A stretch of DNA of 64,000 nucleotides from CAVONV01 sp963697355 (GTDB lineage Bacteria; Acidobacteriota; Vicinamibacteria; Marinacidobacterales; DATDRI01), in the NCBI GenBank assembly GCA_963697355.1, contig CAVONV010000021.1, forward strand, positions 558,001-622,000, given 5' to 3'. The notes beneath the pieces are model-generated. The model ran no database searches, was not told the origin of the DNA, and saw nothing but the letters and a program-made list of their open reading frames with translations. How positions within the stretch are numbered: position 1 is the first letter of the stretch; each line of letters opens with the position of its first letter. Below are positions 1 to 9,172 of the stretch, in pieces. Both the position numbers and the translations under genes were made by a program.

Positions 1-69
1 CACGAAGGAGAAGAGCGCGATCCAAGTCAAAATGAACAGCGGGTGCGTGGCAAAGCTATAACATCTCAT
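1..69 (-). CDS. Start of an unknown membrane-anchored protein (partial)
   Basis: Reading leftward from an ATG at position 69, 23 codons are open to the window edge. The peptide starts MRCYSFATHPLFILTWIAL and is strongly hydrophobic, like an N-terminal membrane segment. A GGAGG ribosome-binding site lies 8 bases before the ATG, which makes this a credible start. It follows rseP on the same strand after about 200 bases and could be the next gene of that operon. Too little is visible to name a family. Confidence 0.45.
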   Translation of the reverse strand, partial: MRCYSFATHPLFILTWIALFSFV

Positions 70-274
70 TTTGCGAACCTCCGTCGATGCAGTGAAGGAT
101 ATCAAGAAAGAAGAGGGAGCGCCTTCAAGGCGTCAGAGAGCTCAAGGATTCAGGAACAACATCAGTTGCCTGTACGAAGTTATTTGATGCCGACATCCCT
201 CGGGCACCGGCGCGGGGCATCCTACGAATGTCAGTTCCTGATGGGACCGACCTCCCGACCGACTACTAGAGCCT

Positions 275-1588
275 CTACCAGGGAAGAAACCGCCCGATAG
301 CATCGATCTTCGACAGGTCGAAATAGATGACGGTCAGCATCAACGTAATGAGCAACACGAAGCCGACCTGCAATATGCGTTCTTTCGTCTGAAGACTGAA
401 ATCACGGCGAGCGACCCCTTCGAGGAGAATGATGGTGATGTGTCCACCGTCCAAGATGGGAATCGGGAGAAGGTTGAAAATGCCGAGCTGCAGACTGATC
501 ACGGCCATGAGGGCAAATAGGTTTCGTAGCCCACTTTCGGCGGCGCGTCCCGATGCCTGAGCGATGCCGATGGGGCCCATCATGTTGCGCATGGAGAGCT
601 TACGCTGGATCAACCGGCCGAGCACCACGAAAGTGAGGCGCGTGATTCGTGTCGCTTCTCCGACGGCGGCACCCAGGGCCTGAATCGGATTGGTGTACTG
701 GCGCAGGGTGATCGGTGACGGCAACTCGATGCCAATGCGGTAACGCTCTCCGTCGAGAGCGGGAGTGATGGTGTAGTCGAGATGCTCACTCCCACGAAGG
801 ATGGAGACCGTGACTGCCGCTCCCTCCTTTTGCCCGATCGCGTCGACGAGCTGATTGTTGCTGTAGATGGGATTGCCGTCGACCTTGATGATGAGATCGC
901 CTTCTTCTAGACCGGCTTCCTTAGCGGGGTAGCCTTCGTCCAAGCTGACGACGTGTGGTTGCACCGCTGGGAAAAGACCCGTGTAGCCGATCTGTTCCTT
1001 GCCACGCCCCTCGACGGATAAAGCCGTGTCGACAGATTCGCCGTCTCGCTCGAGGGAAACGCTCAATGTTTGGTTGGGGCTTATGCTGAACGTGTCGACG
1101 AACTGCAACCAGTTGTCGATCGAACGACCGTCAACGGAAACGATCCGGTCTCCGGGCAGGATCCCGGCTCTAGACGCCGGTGAGTCCTCAGAGACGAATC
1201 GGATTACCGGTGGGTCTTCGAGCCCTGCTGGACGTTCCATGCCTACCATGAAGAGTACGGTGAAGATGGCGAGGGTCAGCACGATGTTCATGACGGGTCC
1301 CATGACCAGGATGGCAATCCGCTCCAGCTTCGACCGAGAAAAGAACTCTTCCGGTCTACCCGTAACTTCGCCGGGATTCTCTCCGGCCATCTTCACGTAG
1401 CCACCGAGCGGTATGAGCCCGATGCGATATTCCGTGTCGCCCCATGTCTTTCCAATCAATTTCGGAGGAAAGCCGAGGGAGAAAACTTCTACCTTGACGC
1501 CAATCCACTTGGCAGTCAGAAAGTGCCCGAGCTCGTGAACAAAGATCATGACGCCCAGCACGAAAACGAAAGCTAAAATGCTTAACAA
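275..1588 (-). CDS. rseP: Site-2 intramembrane metalloprotease RseP
   Basis: Zinc protease that cuts transmembrane substrates, classically anti-sigma factors, inside the inner membrane. HELGH near residue 19 within the first membrane helix supplies two zinc ligands and the catalytic Glu; the LDGGH motif near residue 380 supplies the third ligand. Two PDZ-like segments lie between them, around residues 115-200 and 205-285. Length (437 aa) is normal. The start is TTG with a GGAG site 8 bases upstream. It is last in the conserved uppS-cdsA-dxr-rseP order. The ECF sigma factor at the other end of the window has no recognisable anti-sigma neighbour, so no substrate can be assigned from context. 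Confidence 0.95.
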   Translation of the reverse strand: MLSILAFVFVLGVMIFVHELGHFLTAKWIGVKVEVFSLGFPPKLIGKTWGDTEYRIGLIPLGGYVKMAGENPGEVTGRPEEFFSRSKLERIAILVMGPVMNIVLTLAIFTVLFMVGMERPAGLEDPPVIRFVSEDSPASRAGILPGDRIVSVDGRSIDNWLQFVDTFSISPNQTLSVSLERDGESVDTALSVEGRGKEQIGYTGLFPAVQPHVVSLDEGYPAKEAGLEEGDLIIKVDGNPIYSNNQLVDAIGQKEGAAVTVSILRGSEHLDYTITPALDGERYRIGIELPSPITLRQYTNPIQALGAAVGEATRITRLTFVVLGRLIQRKLSMRNMMGPIGIAQASGRAAESGLRNLFALMAVISLQLGIFNLLPIPILDGGHITIILLEGVARRDFSLQTKERILQVGFVLLITLMLTVIYFDLSKIDAIGRFLPW

Positions 1589-1721
1589 GTTGTCACTCCG
1601 TTATGCGAATTTACCCTTGCCATAGGGTATGTACAATCAAGCTCAAACGGGGTGCTGACGTGTTTTGCGTCAGCTTCGAAGCCCCCACCTGGCCTTCAGG
1701 ACGATGACTTCCCCATCTAGA

Positions 1722-2882
1722 TTAACTCTGAGCGGCCGATCGAGCAATGAGCCGTTGTGCCTCTTCCCGAGCCCAGGTGTCCGCGGCCAGCACCGTCTCG
1801 AGATCTGTGGCCGCCTGGCGCTCGTGCCGGGCCATCGTCTCTGCCAGGACCTCTGGGATCTGCAAGAACCCTATTTGCTCTTCCAAGTAGGCGTTTACGG
1901 CCACCTCGTTGGCCGCGTTGAGCACCGCCGGAACCGTGCCTCCACTTTCGACCGCCTGGTAGGCCAAGTTCAAACAGGGAAAACGCTCCAGGTCCGGGGG
2001 ATGAAAGTCCAAAGACATGGGTTGCTCTAGGTCGAGCGGCCCGAGTCCGGTTTGCAGCCGCTCCGGGTACGTGAGCGCATATTGGATGGGTAGCCTCATG
2101 TCGGTCACCCCCAACTGCGCAATGAGTGAACCGTCGTTGAACTCAACCATGGAATGGATTGTCGATTGCGGGTGGATCACGACACGAACCTGGGAAGATC
2201 TCACATCGAAGAGCCAGCAGGCCTCGATGACTTCGAGACCTTTGTTCATCATGGTCGCTGAGTCAATCGTGATCTTGGGTCCCATCCGCCATGTGGGATG
2301 ATTCAAGGCCTGCTGCGGGCTGGCTTCACGCATTTCGTCGAGGGTGGCGTTTCTAAAGGGACCACCTGATGCCGTGAGCCAGATCCTGTTCAACACGTCG
2401 TCCGTTCGACCCGCCAGGCATTGGTGGATGGCGTTGTGTTCACTGTCGACGGGCAAGAGCGTGGTTCGGTGCTTTTTGACGGCACGAGTGATAATCGCCC
2501 CAGCAATCACCAGCGTTTCCTTGTTCGCAAGTGCTACTGTCTTTTGGGCCTCGATAGCGCGAAGCGTCGGAACGAGCCCGACGGCTCCAACGGCCGCCGA
2601 CACGAGTATGTCCGCTTCCGGATGAGTGGCGACATCCACCATCCCTTGCGTGCCTGTCCCCACTTTGACATCGGGATAGCGCCGTCGGATCTCCTGCGCA
2701 TCCGCGGGCTCTCGTACCGACACCACTTCGGGCCCGAACCTCGAAATCTGCCGGCAAAGATCCTCGACCTTGGTTCCTCCCGCCAATCCAACCACATTGA
2801 ACCGGTCGGAGAAACGCTCGATGACCTTCAGTGTGTTGGTGCCGATCGAACCTGTCGAGCCAAGGATGGATATCCCTTTCAC
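1722..2882 (-). CDS. dxr: 1-deoxy-D-xylulose-5-phosphate reductoisomerase
   Basis: Converts DXP to MEP with NADPH, the committed step of the non-mevalonate isoprenoid pathway. Visible motifs are GSTGSIGTNTL at residues 8-18 (NADPH binding), LANKETLV, the metal-binding DSEHNAIHQ loop, GGPFRN and the NHPTWRMGPKITIDSATMMNK segment that binds substrate. Length is 386 aa, typical. The start is GTG, with AGGAGA 5 bases upstream. Its product feeds UppS, encoded upstream on the same strand, which makes the undecaprenyl carrier. The toxin-antitoxin pair inserted between cdsA and dxr probably leaves dxr-rseP dependent on read-through or on a local promoter. Confidence 0.96.
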   Translation of the reverse strand: MKGISILGSTGSIGTNTLKVIERFSDRFNVVGLAGGTKVEDLCRQISRFGPEVVSVREPADAQEIRRRYPDVKVGTGTQGMVDVATHPEADILVSAAVGAVGLVPTLRAIEAQKTVALANKETLVIAGAIITRAVKKHRTTLLPVDSEHNAIHQCLAGRTDDVLNRIWLTASGGPFRNATLDEMREASPQQALNHPTWRMGPKITIDSATMMNKGLEVIEACWLFDVRSSQVRVVIHPQSTIHSMVEFNDGSLIAQLGVTDMRLPIQYALTYPERLQTGLGPLDLEQPMSLDFHPPDLERFPCLNLAYQAVESGGTVPAVLNAANEVAVNAYLEEQIGFLQIPEVLAETMARHERQAATDLETVLAADTWAREEAQRLIARSAAQS

Positions 2883-3154
2883 TGAAGTCTCCTGGAATCT
2901 TGTGCTTCCTGGGACGAATCAAGCAGTCAATGGTAGCTTCCCGATAATAGGGTTGGGCATTGGTTGGTGACCGCGAAAATCGACCGCTGCGCTGCAACCC
3001 TACATTTTAACGCGACAGCTAGCGCAGCCCAAACGCGTTCGCCGTGGCCGTGCAGGCTCTTCCCGATTCTCTGCTGGCTGATTTTGCGCCCTGTCGGTTC
3101 ATCGCGGCGAGGAGACACATTGCCGAATGTGGGGAACTTGATTAGGAGGTTGCA

Positions 3155-3571
3155 CTACGGTTGTTCGAACTCAAAATCAATGACGTTCTGAATTATCGCG
3201 AAGTCATGGGTGTTTCGAGTCATCACCGTCGCGCCGATTTGTCGTGCCAAAGACGCTATGGTTATGTCATTGTAATGCTTTGGGTGAACAGGGTCGAGTT
3301 TGCCGAAGCTACGCAGGTGACGGCATGCCTGGCCGATTGAAAGCAAGGTCGCCGGCGTGGGTATTAGCAAGCGCTTCAGCTTCACAAATTCGTTTTGCAT
3401 TGTGGCTAGGTGTTTGATTTCTCGCTTTCCCTTCGCACCCATCCAAAGTTCATGAAGTACTGGGTGAGCCAGGAACACGATACGCTCGAATGGATTTCGA
3501 AGATTCTCGTGTCGATTGTCGTTGAATACGTCGATGTAGATGTTGGTGTCGATGATGATCTTCTGCTGCAA
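3155..3571 (-). CDS. PIN-domain toxin, VapC-like ribonuclease
   Basis: PIN-domain endoribonuclease, expected to be the toxin of a type II pair. The acidic residues of the fold are present: IIIDTNIYID at the N-terminus, HELWMG near residue 40, YNDITIAS near residue 103 and a TRNTHDF segment near residue 120. Length is 138 aa, normal for VapC. It starts 2 bases after its partner at 3574-3765, so the two are one transcription unit. The position between cdsA and dxr, genes normally adjacent, marks it as an insertion. No damage is visible. The RNA target cannot be inferred. Confidence 0.85.
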   Translation of the reverse strand: MQQKIIIDTNIYIDVFNDNRHENLRNPFERIVFLAHPVLHELWMGAKGKREIKHLATMQNEFVKLKRLLIPTPATLLSIGQACRHLRSFGKLDPVHPKHYNDITIASLARQIGATVMTRNTHDFAIIQNVIDFEFEQP

Positions 3572-3573
3572 AA

Positions 3574-3765
3574 TCAGTCCTCAAACACGGCTTCAAATTC
3601 AAAAGATCCGGCGTCTCTGTAGGTCGTTTCGGCCAAGCGGATATCAGTGTCGAATTGCCTCAAAACGAAGTTTATCGCCTCCTTTTCGGTTTTGGCGTTC
3701 AAAGCAGTTTTGATTCTGTTAATAGCCTCTTGGTCCAGTCCTATCGTCTTTTTGACTATGGGCAT
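3574..3765 (-). CDS. VapB-like antitoxin
   Basis: 63-residue protein beginning MPIVKKTIGLDQEAINRIK, placed immediately before the PIN toxin. The N-terminal half looks like the short ribbon-helix-helix antitoxins whose LDQEAI.RIKTALNAKTEKEAI helix pattern matches the VapB/DUF2191 style. The acidic C-terminal part (FEFEAVFED) is the kind of tail that wraps the toxin. Expected role: neutralise the toxin and repress the pair. Two identical TATATGGCCA boxes 31 bases apart just upstream are good candidates for its operator. The family name is inferred from context and pattern. Confidence 0.75.
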   Translation of the reverse strand: MPIVKKTIGLDQEAINRIKTALNAKTEKEAINFVLRQFDTDIRLAETTYRDAGSFEFEAVFED

Positions 3766-3774
3766 TGCATTTCT

Positions 3775-3818
3775 CCATATATGGCCAAACCATACCGAAT
3801 AGACATATTATATGGCCA
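3775..3818. promoter_or_regulatory. Candidate operator of the toxin-antitoxin pair
   Basis: TATATGGCCA occurs at 3778-3787 and again at 3809-3818, 31 bases apart, about three helical turns. The first copy also overlaps the perfect palindrome CCATATATGG (3775-3784). The sites lie directly upstream of the antitoxin start on the minus strand, where autoregulating antitoxins bind. Function is inferred. Confidence 0.55.
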
Positions 3819-3916
3819 TGAGACAGCTCTGTCAATGAACGGCCAAGATTAATCTCTGTTCGCTATCGCCAGCGCGATCGAAAGGTCGGTAGCCCAGAGA
3901 GCGGACCGCATTGGTA

Positions 3917-4033
3917 TCAGAATCGAAACGTGCCCCCGATTTGGAACTGATTGGAGAATCCGGTCTCCCCGTCCTTGTTCTCCCTCGATCCCGCCAGGTA
4001 CTCAAAAACGAGGTCGAGTCTTAGGATGGGCGA
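3917..4033 (-). pseudogene. Remnant: C-terminal strands of an outer-membrane barrel
   Basis: The minus strand reads LRLDLVFEYLAGSRE, a short charged turn, then FSNQFQIGGTFRF and a stop. Alternating hydrophobic strands separated by a charged loop and ending in Phe are the signature of the last two strands of a porin-like barrel. An in-frame TGA precedes the segment, so only the tail survives. It sits in the 574-base gap between cdsA and the toxin-antitoxin genes and suggests an earlier gene was destroyed there. Confidence 0.4.
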
Positions 4034-4339
4034 TCACGCGACGTTCGATGTGAAGGGAAGGATTGCATCCTTCCCGGCCGACCTCACTCAGCCACGATCC
4101 GGTCCAACCGAAGTTTCCTGCCTCCTTGACATCGAGCCGAGACCGCGACTGAGCTGGAGAAATTTCCTCGATTCCGTATGAGGAAGCTCGGGATCCAACG
4201 GCCTGTTCGTGGGCCCTTTGACGGCTCTCGCACCTCGAACCTCTCGGGGGCGGCTACGGCGAGACCTAGCCGTAGCGTTTCGCGGAGGCTGGTAGCCCCA
4301 TCGAAGGCGGGCCTGACTTCTTGAATCCCTGCTCTGATC
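4034..4339. other. Intergenic stretch without a recognisable gene
   Basis: About 300 bases between the barrel remnant and the end of cdsA. No credible coding sequence, RNA or terminator was recognised on either strand. Confidence 0.5.
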
Positions 4340-5140
4340 CTACGGATGAATGAAGCGCACATAGAGCAAAAGGGCCGGGGCGGCAAACAAGAGGCTGTCG
4401 ATGCGGTCCAAGATCCCTCCGTGGCCGGGGATGAGGGAAGAAGTGTCTTTGATCTCCACGGAACGTTTGAGCAAAGACTCGAAAAGATCACCCACCACGC
4501 CCAACAGCCCAAGAACGAGCCCCAGAATCATAGCCCGTGGAGCATCCAATCCAGGGATGACGAGAGTGCCAAAGGCGACTGCAGCAGCCACAGAGGCAGC
4601 CGTGCCGCCGATGAGACCTTCCACGGTTTTCTTGGGGCTGATGTTGGGAGCGAGACGGTGCTTGCCTATGGCCCTGCCCGTGTAGAGTGCGCCCGCATCC
4701 CCCAGCGTAATGACCAAGAGCACAAAGAAGACCCAGCTGCGTCCTACGTAGTCCGGTGAGATGACACGTAATCCCACAACGGACCCTGCTGACAGGCCGA
4801 TATAGACGACGGTCATGACGGTGCCCGAAATCTCACTGAACGTCTTGGGTCCGGGTGCGCCTCGCCAAACGGCGGCCAATCCAACCGCAGGCACCAACAA
4901 CAGGGTCCACCACAATCCGCCCGGTACGGATGGGTGGAATGAGGCGATCGCGAGGACAGGGCCGACATAGCAAAGGGGGCGGTAGAGGTGGTAGCTGCGT
5001 CGTTTGGCGATTCCCTGGATTTCATAGACTGCTGCGAATGACGCCAGTACAGCAAGCATAAGAAACGCCCAAGGTGGAGCCCAAAGAAGGATGTAGAGAA
5101 GCGGAGGGATCAGCAGGACTGCGGTGAGAATCCGCCTCAT
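4340..5140 (-). CDS. cdsA: Phosphatidate cytidylyltransferase
   Basis: Makes CDP-diacylglycerol from phosphatidate and CTP at the inner membrane, the precursor of all major phospholipids. The 266-residue protein is almost entirely hydrophobic, with about eight membrane helices. The family signature near the C-terminus is present: SLLKRSVEIKD, then LIPGHGGILDR, containing the KD and HGG..DR residues. GDAGALYTGRAIGKH upstream of it is also typical. It overlaps the end of uppS by an ATGA, so the two are translationally coupled. No defects seen. Confidence 0.94.
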   Translation of the reverse strand: MRRILTAVLLIPPLLYILLWAPPWAFLMLAVLASFAAVYEIQGIAKRRSYHLYRPLCYVGPVLAIASFHPSVPGGLWWTLLLVPAVGLAAVWRGAPGPKTFSEISGTVMTVVYIGLSAGSVVGLRVISPDYVGRSWVFFVLLVITLGDAGALYTGRAIGKHRLAPNISPKKTVEGLIGGTAASVAAAVAFGTLVIPGLDAPRAMILGLVLGLLGVVGDLFESLLKRSVEIKDTSSLIPGHGGILDRIDSLLFAAPALLLYVRFIHP

Positions 5141-6015
5141 CCTAATGCAAGACTTGGGTTGGCGGGCTTGGAGGACTTGGAGGACCTATCTTGTATCCCT
5201 CCGTAACGACGATCCCGCTTTTGGTAATTGACGATGGCCTCCAACAGATCCCCTTTGCGGAAATCGGGCCAAAGAGTGTCGGTGACCCATATTTCCGCGT
5301 AGGCGATTTGCCAAAGCAGAAAGTTGGAGATCCGGAGCTCGCCACTCGTCCGGATCAAGAGATCGGGGTCTGGCTGACCGGTGGTGGACAGATACTGAGA
5401 AAAGGTCTTTTCGTCGAGCGCTGGTTCTTTGCCTCGTTCGAGAGCCTCACGGATGATGGCTCGGCATGCATCTACGATTTCTGCCCTTCCGCCATAGTTG
5501 AGTGCGATATTGAAGAAGAGCCCCGTGTTGTTGCGCGTCTGTTCCATGCCCGCTTCAAGCTCAGAAACCACCTCAGGCGATAGCTCTGCCATCCGACCAA
5601 TGACCTGAAACCGGATGTTGTTGTCCATCAGAGTGGAGAGTTCCCGTCTCAAGTACTGTCTGAGGAGCTTCATCAACATGTCGACTTCGCTCCTCGGTCG
5701 TTTCCAGTTCTCTATCGAGAAGGCGTAAAGCGTGAGTACGGGAAGATCGAGTCGTGCGCAAGTCTCTACGGTTTCTCGCACCGAGGCAATGCCGGCGCGA
5801 TGTCCTTCCACGCGCGGTAGCTTTCGGCCCTGGGCCCAGCGGCCGTTACCATCCGGAATGATGGCTATGTGGGAGGGGAGACGCTCGAAGTCGATCTGAT
5901 GGAAGAGCTTCTCCTCCTCAGAGCCTTTGGCGACGAATTGTTCTAGGTCGGTGCGACTCATTTCCTTAGATGCGCCAAATGTAGCACAACCAGAAAGATA
6001 GCCACAACCTCTCAT
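5137..6015 (-). CDS. uppS: Isoprenyl transferase (undecaprenyl diphosphate synthase)
   Basis: cis-Prenyltransferase that builds the C55 carrier for peptidoglycan and O-antigen from IPP and FPP. DGNGRWA (catalytic Asp, residues about 53-59), FSIENWKRP and the RTSGELRISNFLLWQ segment are all intact. With the ATG at 6015 the protein is 292 aa, about 40 more than E. coli UppS, because of an N-terminal extension. That start has GGAG 5 bases upstream, while the alternative ATG at 5961 has its purine-rich site too close, so 6015 is preferred. It heads the operon and is coupled to cdsA. Confidence 0.93.
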   Translation of the reverse strand: MRGCGYLSGCATFGASKEMSRTDLEQFVAKGSEEEKLFHQIDFERLPSHIAIIPDGNGRWAQGRKLPRVEGHRAGIASVRETVETCARLDLPVLTLYAFSIENWKRPRSEVDMLMKLLRQYLRRELSTLMDNNIRFQVIGRMAELSPEVVSELEAGMEQTRNNTGLFFNIALNYGGRAEIVDACRAIIREALERGKEPALDEKTFSQYLSTTGQPDPDLLIRTSGELRISNFLLWQIAYAEIWVTDTLWPDFRKGDLLEAIVNYQKRDRRYGGIQDRSSKSSKPANPSLALG

Positions 6016-6178
6016 ACCGACTCCATGTAATCGTTGGTTCTTATGAGCAGTCGAGCAGTCGGTCCGCCTTCATCAAGGGTTTCTGGGGTGACGGGATCGT
6101 ATTAGGGAAGTTGCGGGCAGGCAAAATTTCCGCCGAGGGAGTATGATCTGGTTGCTAAGATCTAGTGAGGTGAAGGCC

Positions 6179-6406
6179 ATGTCGGAACAACTCGAAGAGA
6201 TTCTCGCCAGTGAAGTCAAGACGGCTGAAGGCAAGTATCCCAGTCAGATTGTCATGAGGCAGGTCAAGCCCACCACATTTGCCACGCACCTCAAAGTGCT
6301 GCCGCCCGATCGGGAGCCGTATTTTATTCTGGGACACTATTTCACGAAAAGAAAAGAGGCGGAAGCCGATTTCCAGAAAAGAGTGGTGGAACTGGAGAGC
6401 TTGTAA
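6179..6406 (+). CDS. Small protein of unknown function
   Basis: 75 residues from the ATG at 6179, which has GAGGTG 6 bases upstream; an earlier in-frame start at 6143 lacks such a site. The sequence is charged at both ends (MSEQLEEILASEVKTAEGK and KRKEAEADFQKRVVELESL) with a central VLPPDREPYFILGHYFTKR segment. No signal peptide, membrane helix or known motif is seen. It lies between the uppS operon (divergent) and the CBM48 gene. I do not recognise the family. Confidence 0.6.
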   Translation: MSEQLEEILASEVKTAEGKYPSQIVMRQVKPTTFATHLKVLPPDREPYFILGHYFTKRKEAEADFQKRVVELESL

Positions 6407-6628
6407 CTCCTCGTTTTGACTGTCGGCCCCGGCGGGTCCACCTCATTTTCCGATTCGTTTAACCGTTTGTTTACAGAAAAGTCGTTGACGGATCAATTGA
6501 ACTCCCTTAAAATAAAGAGTTTCGAACAAAGAACACGTCGGGAGAAGCTCCGATTCTGGCACTTGTGCGCTTCGAGATGCCGGCACCATGGCTTTTTCTG
6601 CCAACTTTTTAAGGGGAGGAACCAAAAA

Positions 6629-6925
6629 GTGATCAAGAAGTCCTATACGAAAACCGGCCGGGCCTGCCGGGTGACCTTTGCCATGCCTTCGGAGGTCAAG
6701 GCCCGAAAGATTGTCTTGTGTGGAGAGTTCAACGATTGGGATCGGAAGTCACACCCGATGAAACGTCGCAAGGATGGGAGTTTTTCGCTCACCGTCTCGC
6801 TGCCCACCGGCCGACACTATCGGTATCGCTACTTTCTCGATGGCAAGCGGTGGGAGAACGACTACGCCGCCGACGAGTACATGCCCAATCCCTACGGAAG
6901 CGACGACTCCATCATCAAGGTATAG
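6629..6925 (+). CDS. Stand-alone CBM48 (glycogen-binding) protein
   Basis: 98 residues from a GTG start with GGGAGGA 8 bases upstream. The body is one CBM48/isoamylase-N domain, the fold also found in AMPK-beta: IVLCGEFNDWDRKSHPM, then RYRYFLDGKRWENDY and YMPNPYGSDDSIIKV. The FNDW and RYRYFLDG blocks carry the aromatic residues that usually contact alpha-glucan. No catalytic domain follows. It is convergent with the 4-alpha-glucanotransferase gene (23 bases apart), and glycogen genes lie nearby, so a glycogen-binding accessory role is likely. Single-domain CBM48 proteins have no generally assigned function. Confidence 0.8.
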   Translation: MIKKSYTKTGRACRVTFAMPSEVKARKIVLCGEFNDWDRKSHPMKRRKDGSFSLTVSLPTGRHYRYRYFLDGKRWENDYAADEYMPNPYGSDDSIIKV

Positions 6926-6948
6926 TTCCTCTACTCGAGGGGGGAGGC

Positions 6949-9061
6949 TCATCGCCGGACCTCGGTGGGGGGTGCATCCATGAGCTTCAGCGTTTGCTCG
7001 ATCTTTGATGGTTTGGAGAAACGCCCTAGGCTAAACCGCGTTTTGCGTTGCCAGTTGGGGCGCTTCCGGCCCGATCCGGGGACATTTTGAGGCTTCGTCT
7101 CCAGCCAGAGATCTTCTATGTTGACCAGCACCATACTGGCTCGACTGCGTCGCAGTCGAGCCAGGCATGCCCCGAGGATCGAGCTCAGCTTGTCTTTCTG
7201 ACTCCTTCGGCTTTGCATCAGTCCTTTGTTCTTGAAGTTGGCAAGTAGGGCTCTCTTCTGAGCGGTTCGCGCCATCCGTTCTTTCTTGGCGCTCCGGGCA
7301 TCCAAAAAACCGAGATCGAGTCGGTCCTCTATGTCCAATCCTTGCCAGAAGGCGGAGAAGAGAGGAGTATCGTGGCTATTGAGACTGGCTACGGAGCCCG
7401 AAGGGATGGGTTTTATCGGCCGCGCCGGGTCCGGTCTCAAGGAATATTGCATCAAGAACATGGGTTGGATGTTGTGCCGGGACATAGCTCGATTGACATA
7501 GTCGGGAACGATGCCGAGGTTCTCTCCCACAATGATGGAGTGGTGTCGGTGTGACTCGAGACACAGAATCGCGTAGAGCTCTTCTGCGGGATAGTGAACG
7601 TAGACGCCGTCTTTGAAGTCGAATCCCCGGGGTATCCAGAACATCCGATGTAGTCCCATCACGTGATCGATGCGAAGTAGCCCGGCCTTTTCGAGCTGAT
7701 GTTGAATGCAAGCGGCGAAGTAGCGATGACCCTGTTTTCGACTCATTTCTGGGTGGATGGGAGGGAAGCTCCAATCTTGGCCACCCGTGAACACCGGGTC
7801 GGGTGGGGCGCCGACGGAAGCCTCGGTTACGAAAAGCTCCTGTTCGCGCCAGACGTCGAAACCGAAGGGGTGAACTCCAAGCGGCAAGTCGAGATACATA
7901 CCAGCGCCGGCTCGGCGCGCCCTTTTGCTCATTGAGCTTATCTGCTGGTGGGCGAGCCATTGCGCATACAGGTGATACCTGACGTCCTTTTGGCGGTAGT
8001 CGTTCGGCTTCAGGTTTCCCTGGCGCGCTTTCGCCGGCCACTTCATCCAGGGAAGGTCGAGATGCTCCATGGTGGCTCGAAAACGTGCATAGTCTTTCAA
8101 GAGGGGACGAGAATCCACGAAATCCTCGAGGTCTGCAAGACCTCCGCCGGCGCTGCCGAACCGATGTGCCGCCAACGACTCGAGGACTTCGCGCTTGCGC
8201 TGGTAAAGGCGACGATAGTCGACCCTTCTCGAAGCCCTCATCGTTTGGAGATCATTTTGGAAGTCGAATGAATTGAAGCGTCGTTGTGCGCTCGAGCACC
8301 GTTCCCATTCCGCGCTGCGCGTCGGATCGACATAGAGCTCGTTCCAGAACAGGCGGCTGGCCGGCGAGTAAGGGCTGGGTTCATGGGGGTCGTCGAGAAA
8401 AGCCGCCAGAAAAGGAAGCGTGGATACGACCTTGCCGCCCAATGATGCTGTCCAGTCCACGAAGGCTTCCATGTCCGAAAAGTCACCTGCGCCCCAGCTT
8501 TTGTTGGTGTGAAGTGCGTAGAGAGGGGCGAAGGTGCCCCAGGTCGTGCCGGGATGACTCGGTGGTGTGTATGCTTTCAGCGGAGCACAAATCAGCGTTG
8601 CCTTTGCGACGGTCGAGGGAGTTTCTACCGAGAGGTTGTGGTACCCCGTGGGCAGGGTGCTCGGCAACACCAAATGCTTGCATAGGTATGTGGTCCCGTC
8701 GACGGCCTCTTTGCGAGCGGTTCGAAGCGAGCTCAATCGTCTCGTGCCGAGGCGACGGCTCCCATCTTCGAGAGCAATTATGAAACCGCAAAGATCCCGT
8801 CGAGCGCTTAGCAGGTAGACGCAGCTCGATCGGTGTGGACTCGCCCTGCCGAGCCACGATCACGGGCTCCATCATGCGTGCCCCCGCCTCGATTCGTTTC
8901 TCACGAAGGGCCGTCGGAACATCTTCGACGGTTTCCAACGGAGCACCGAGGCCGCGAAGTGTTGCCAGCAATGCCTCGGCGGTGGCCTCGTGCCTCTGGC
9001 GGTTGATGCCGTAGTAGGCGGTTTGTACTCCGTAGAGGCGGGCCAGGGTGCGTAGACTCAT
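6949..9061 (-). CDS. malQ: 4-alpha-glucanotransferase (amylomaltase), one frameshift
   Basis: GH77 disproportionating enzyme acting on glycogen-derived maltodextrins. It is encoded in two frames. The N-terminal part (9061 down to about 8795) reads YGVQTAYYGINRQRHEAT. The rest reads GFIIALEDGSRR onward and contains LRIDHVMGLHRMFWIPRG (nucleophile Asp), IIVGENLGIVP (acid/base Glu) and LNSHDTPLF (third carboxylate). The reading frames join near 8785-8800, and the span of 2113 bases is one over a multiple of three, so one extra base explains it. All catalytic residues survive, so a sequencing error is at least as likely as a dead gene. Translation would give about 704 aa, a normal length. Confidence 0.88.
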
Positions 9062-9116
9062 GGTGGGGGACCTGTGTTCATATGGATAATAAAGGAGAAA
9101 GGAGAAAGTAGGAAGT

Positions 9117-9144
9117 GGCCAGAGGCCAGAGGCCAGATGCCAGA
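9117..9144. repeat. Short 7-base tandem repeat
   Basis: GGCCAGA occurs three times in tandem (9117-9137), followed by the variant TGCCAGA (9138-9144), in the 111-base gap between malQ and the site-2 protease gene. Function unknown; it may simply be slippage. Confidence 0.75.
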
Positions 9145-9172
9145 ATATGAATGCTGCCAGGAATTTTCATCA

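Noticed and set aside
43..300. 85-codon plus-strand frame at the left edge
   Set aside because: No ribosome-binding site or family resemblance; partly antisense to the rseP end and to the supported minus-strand start at 69.
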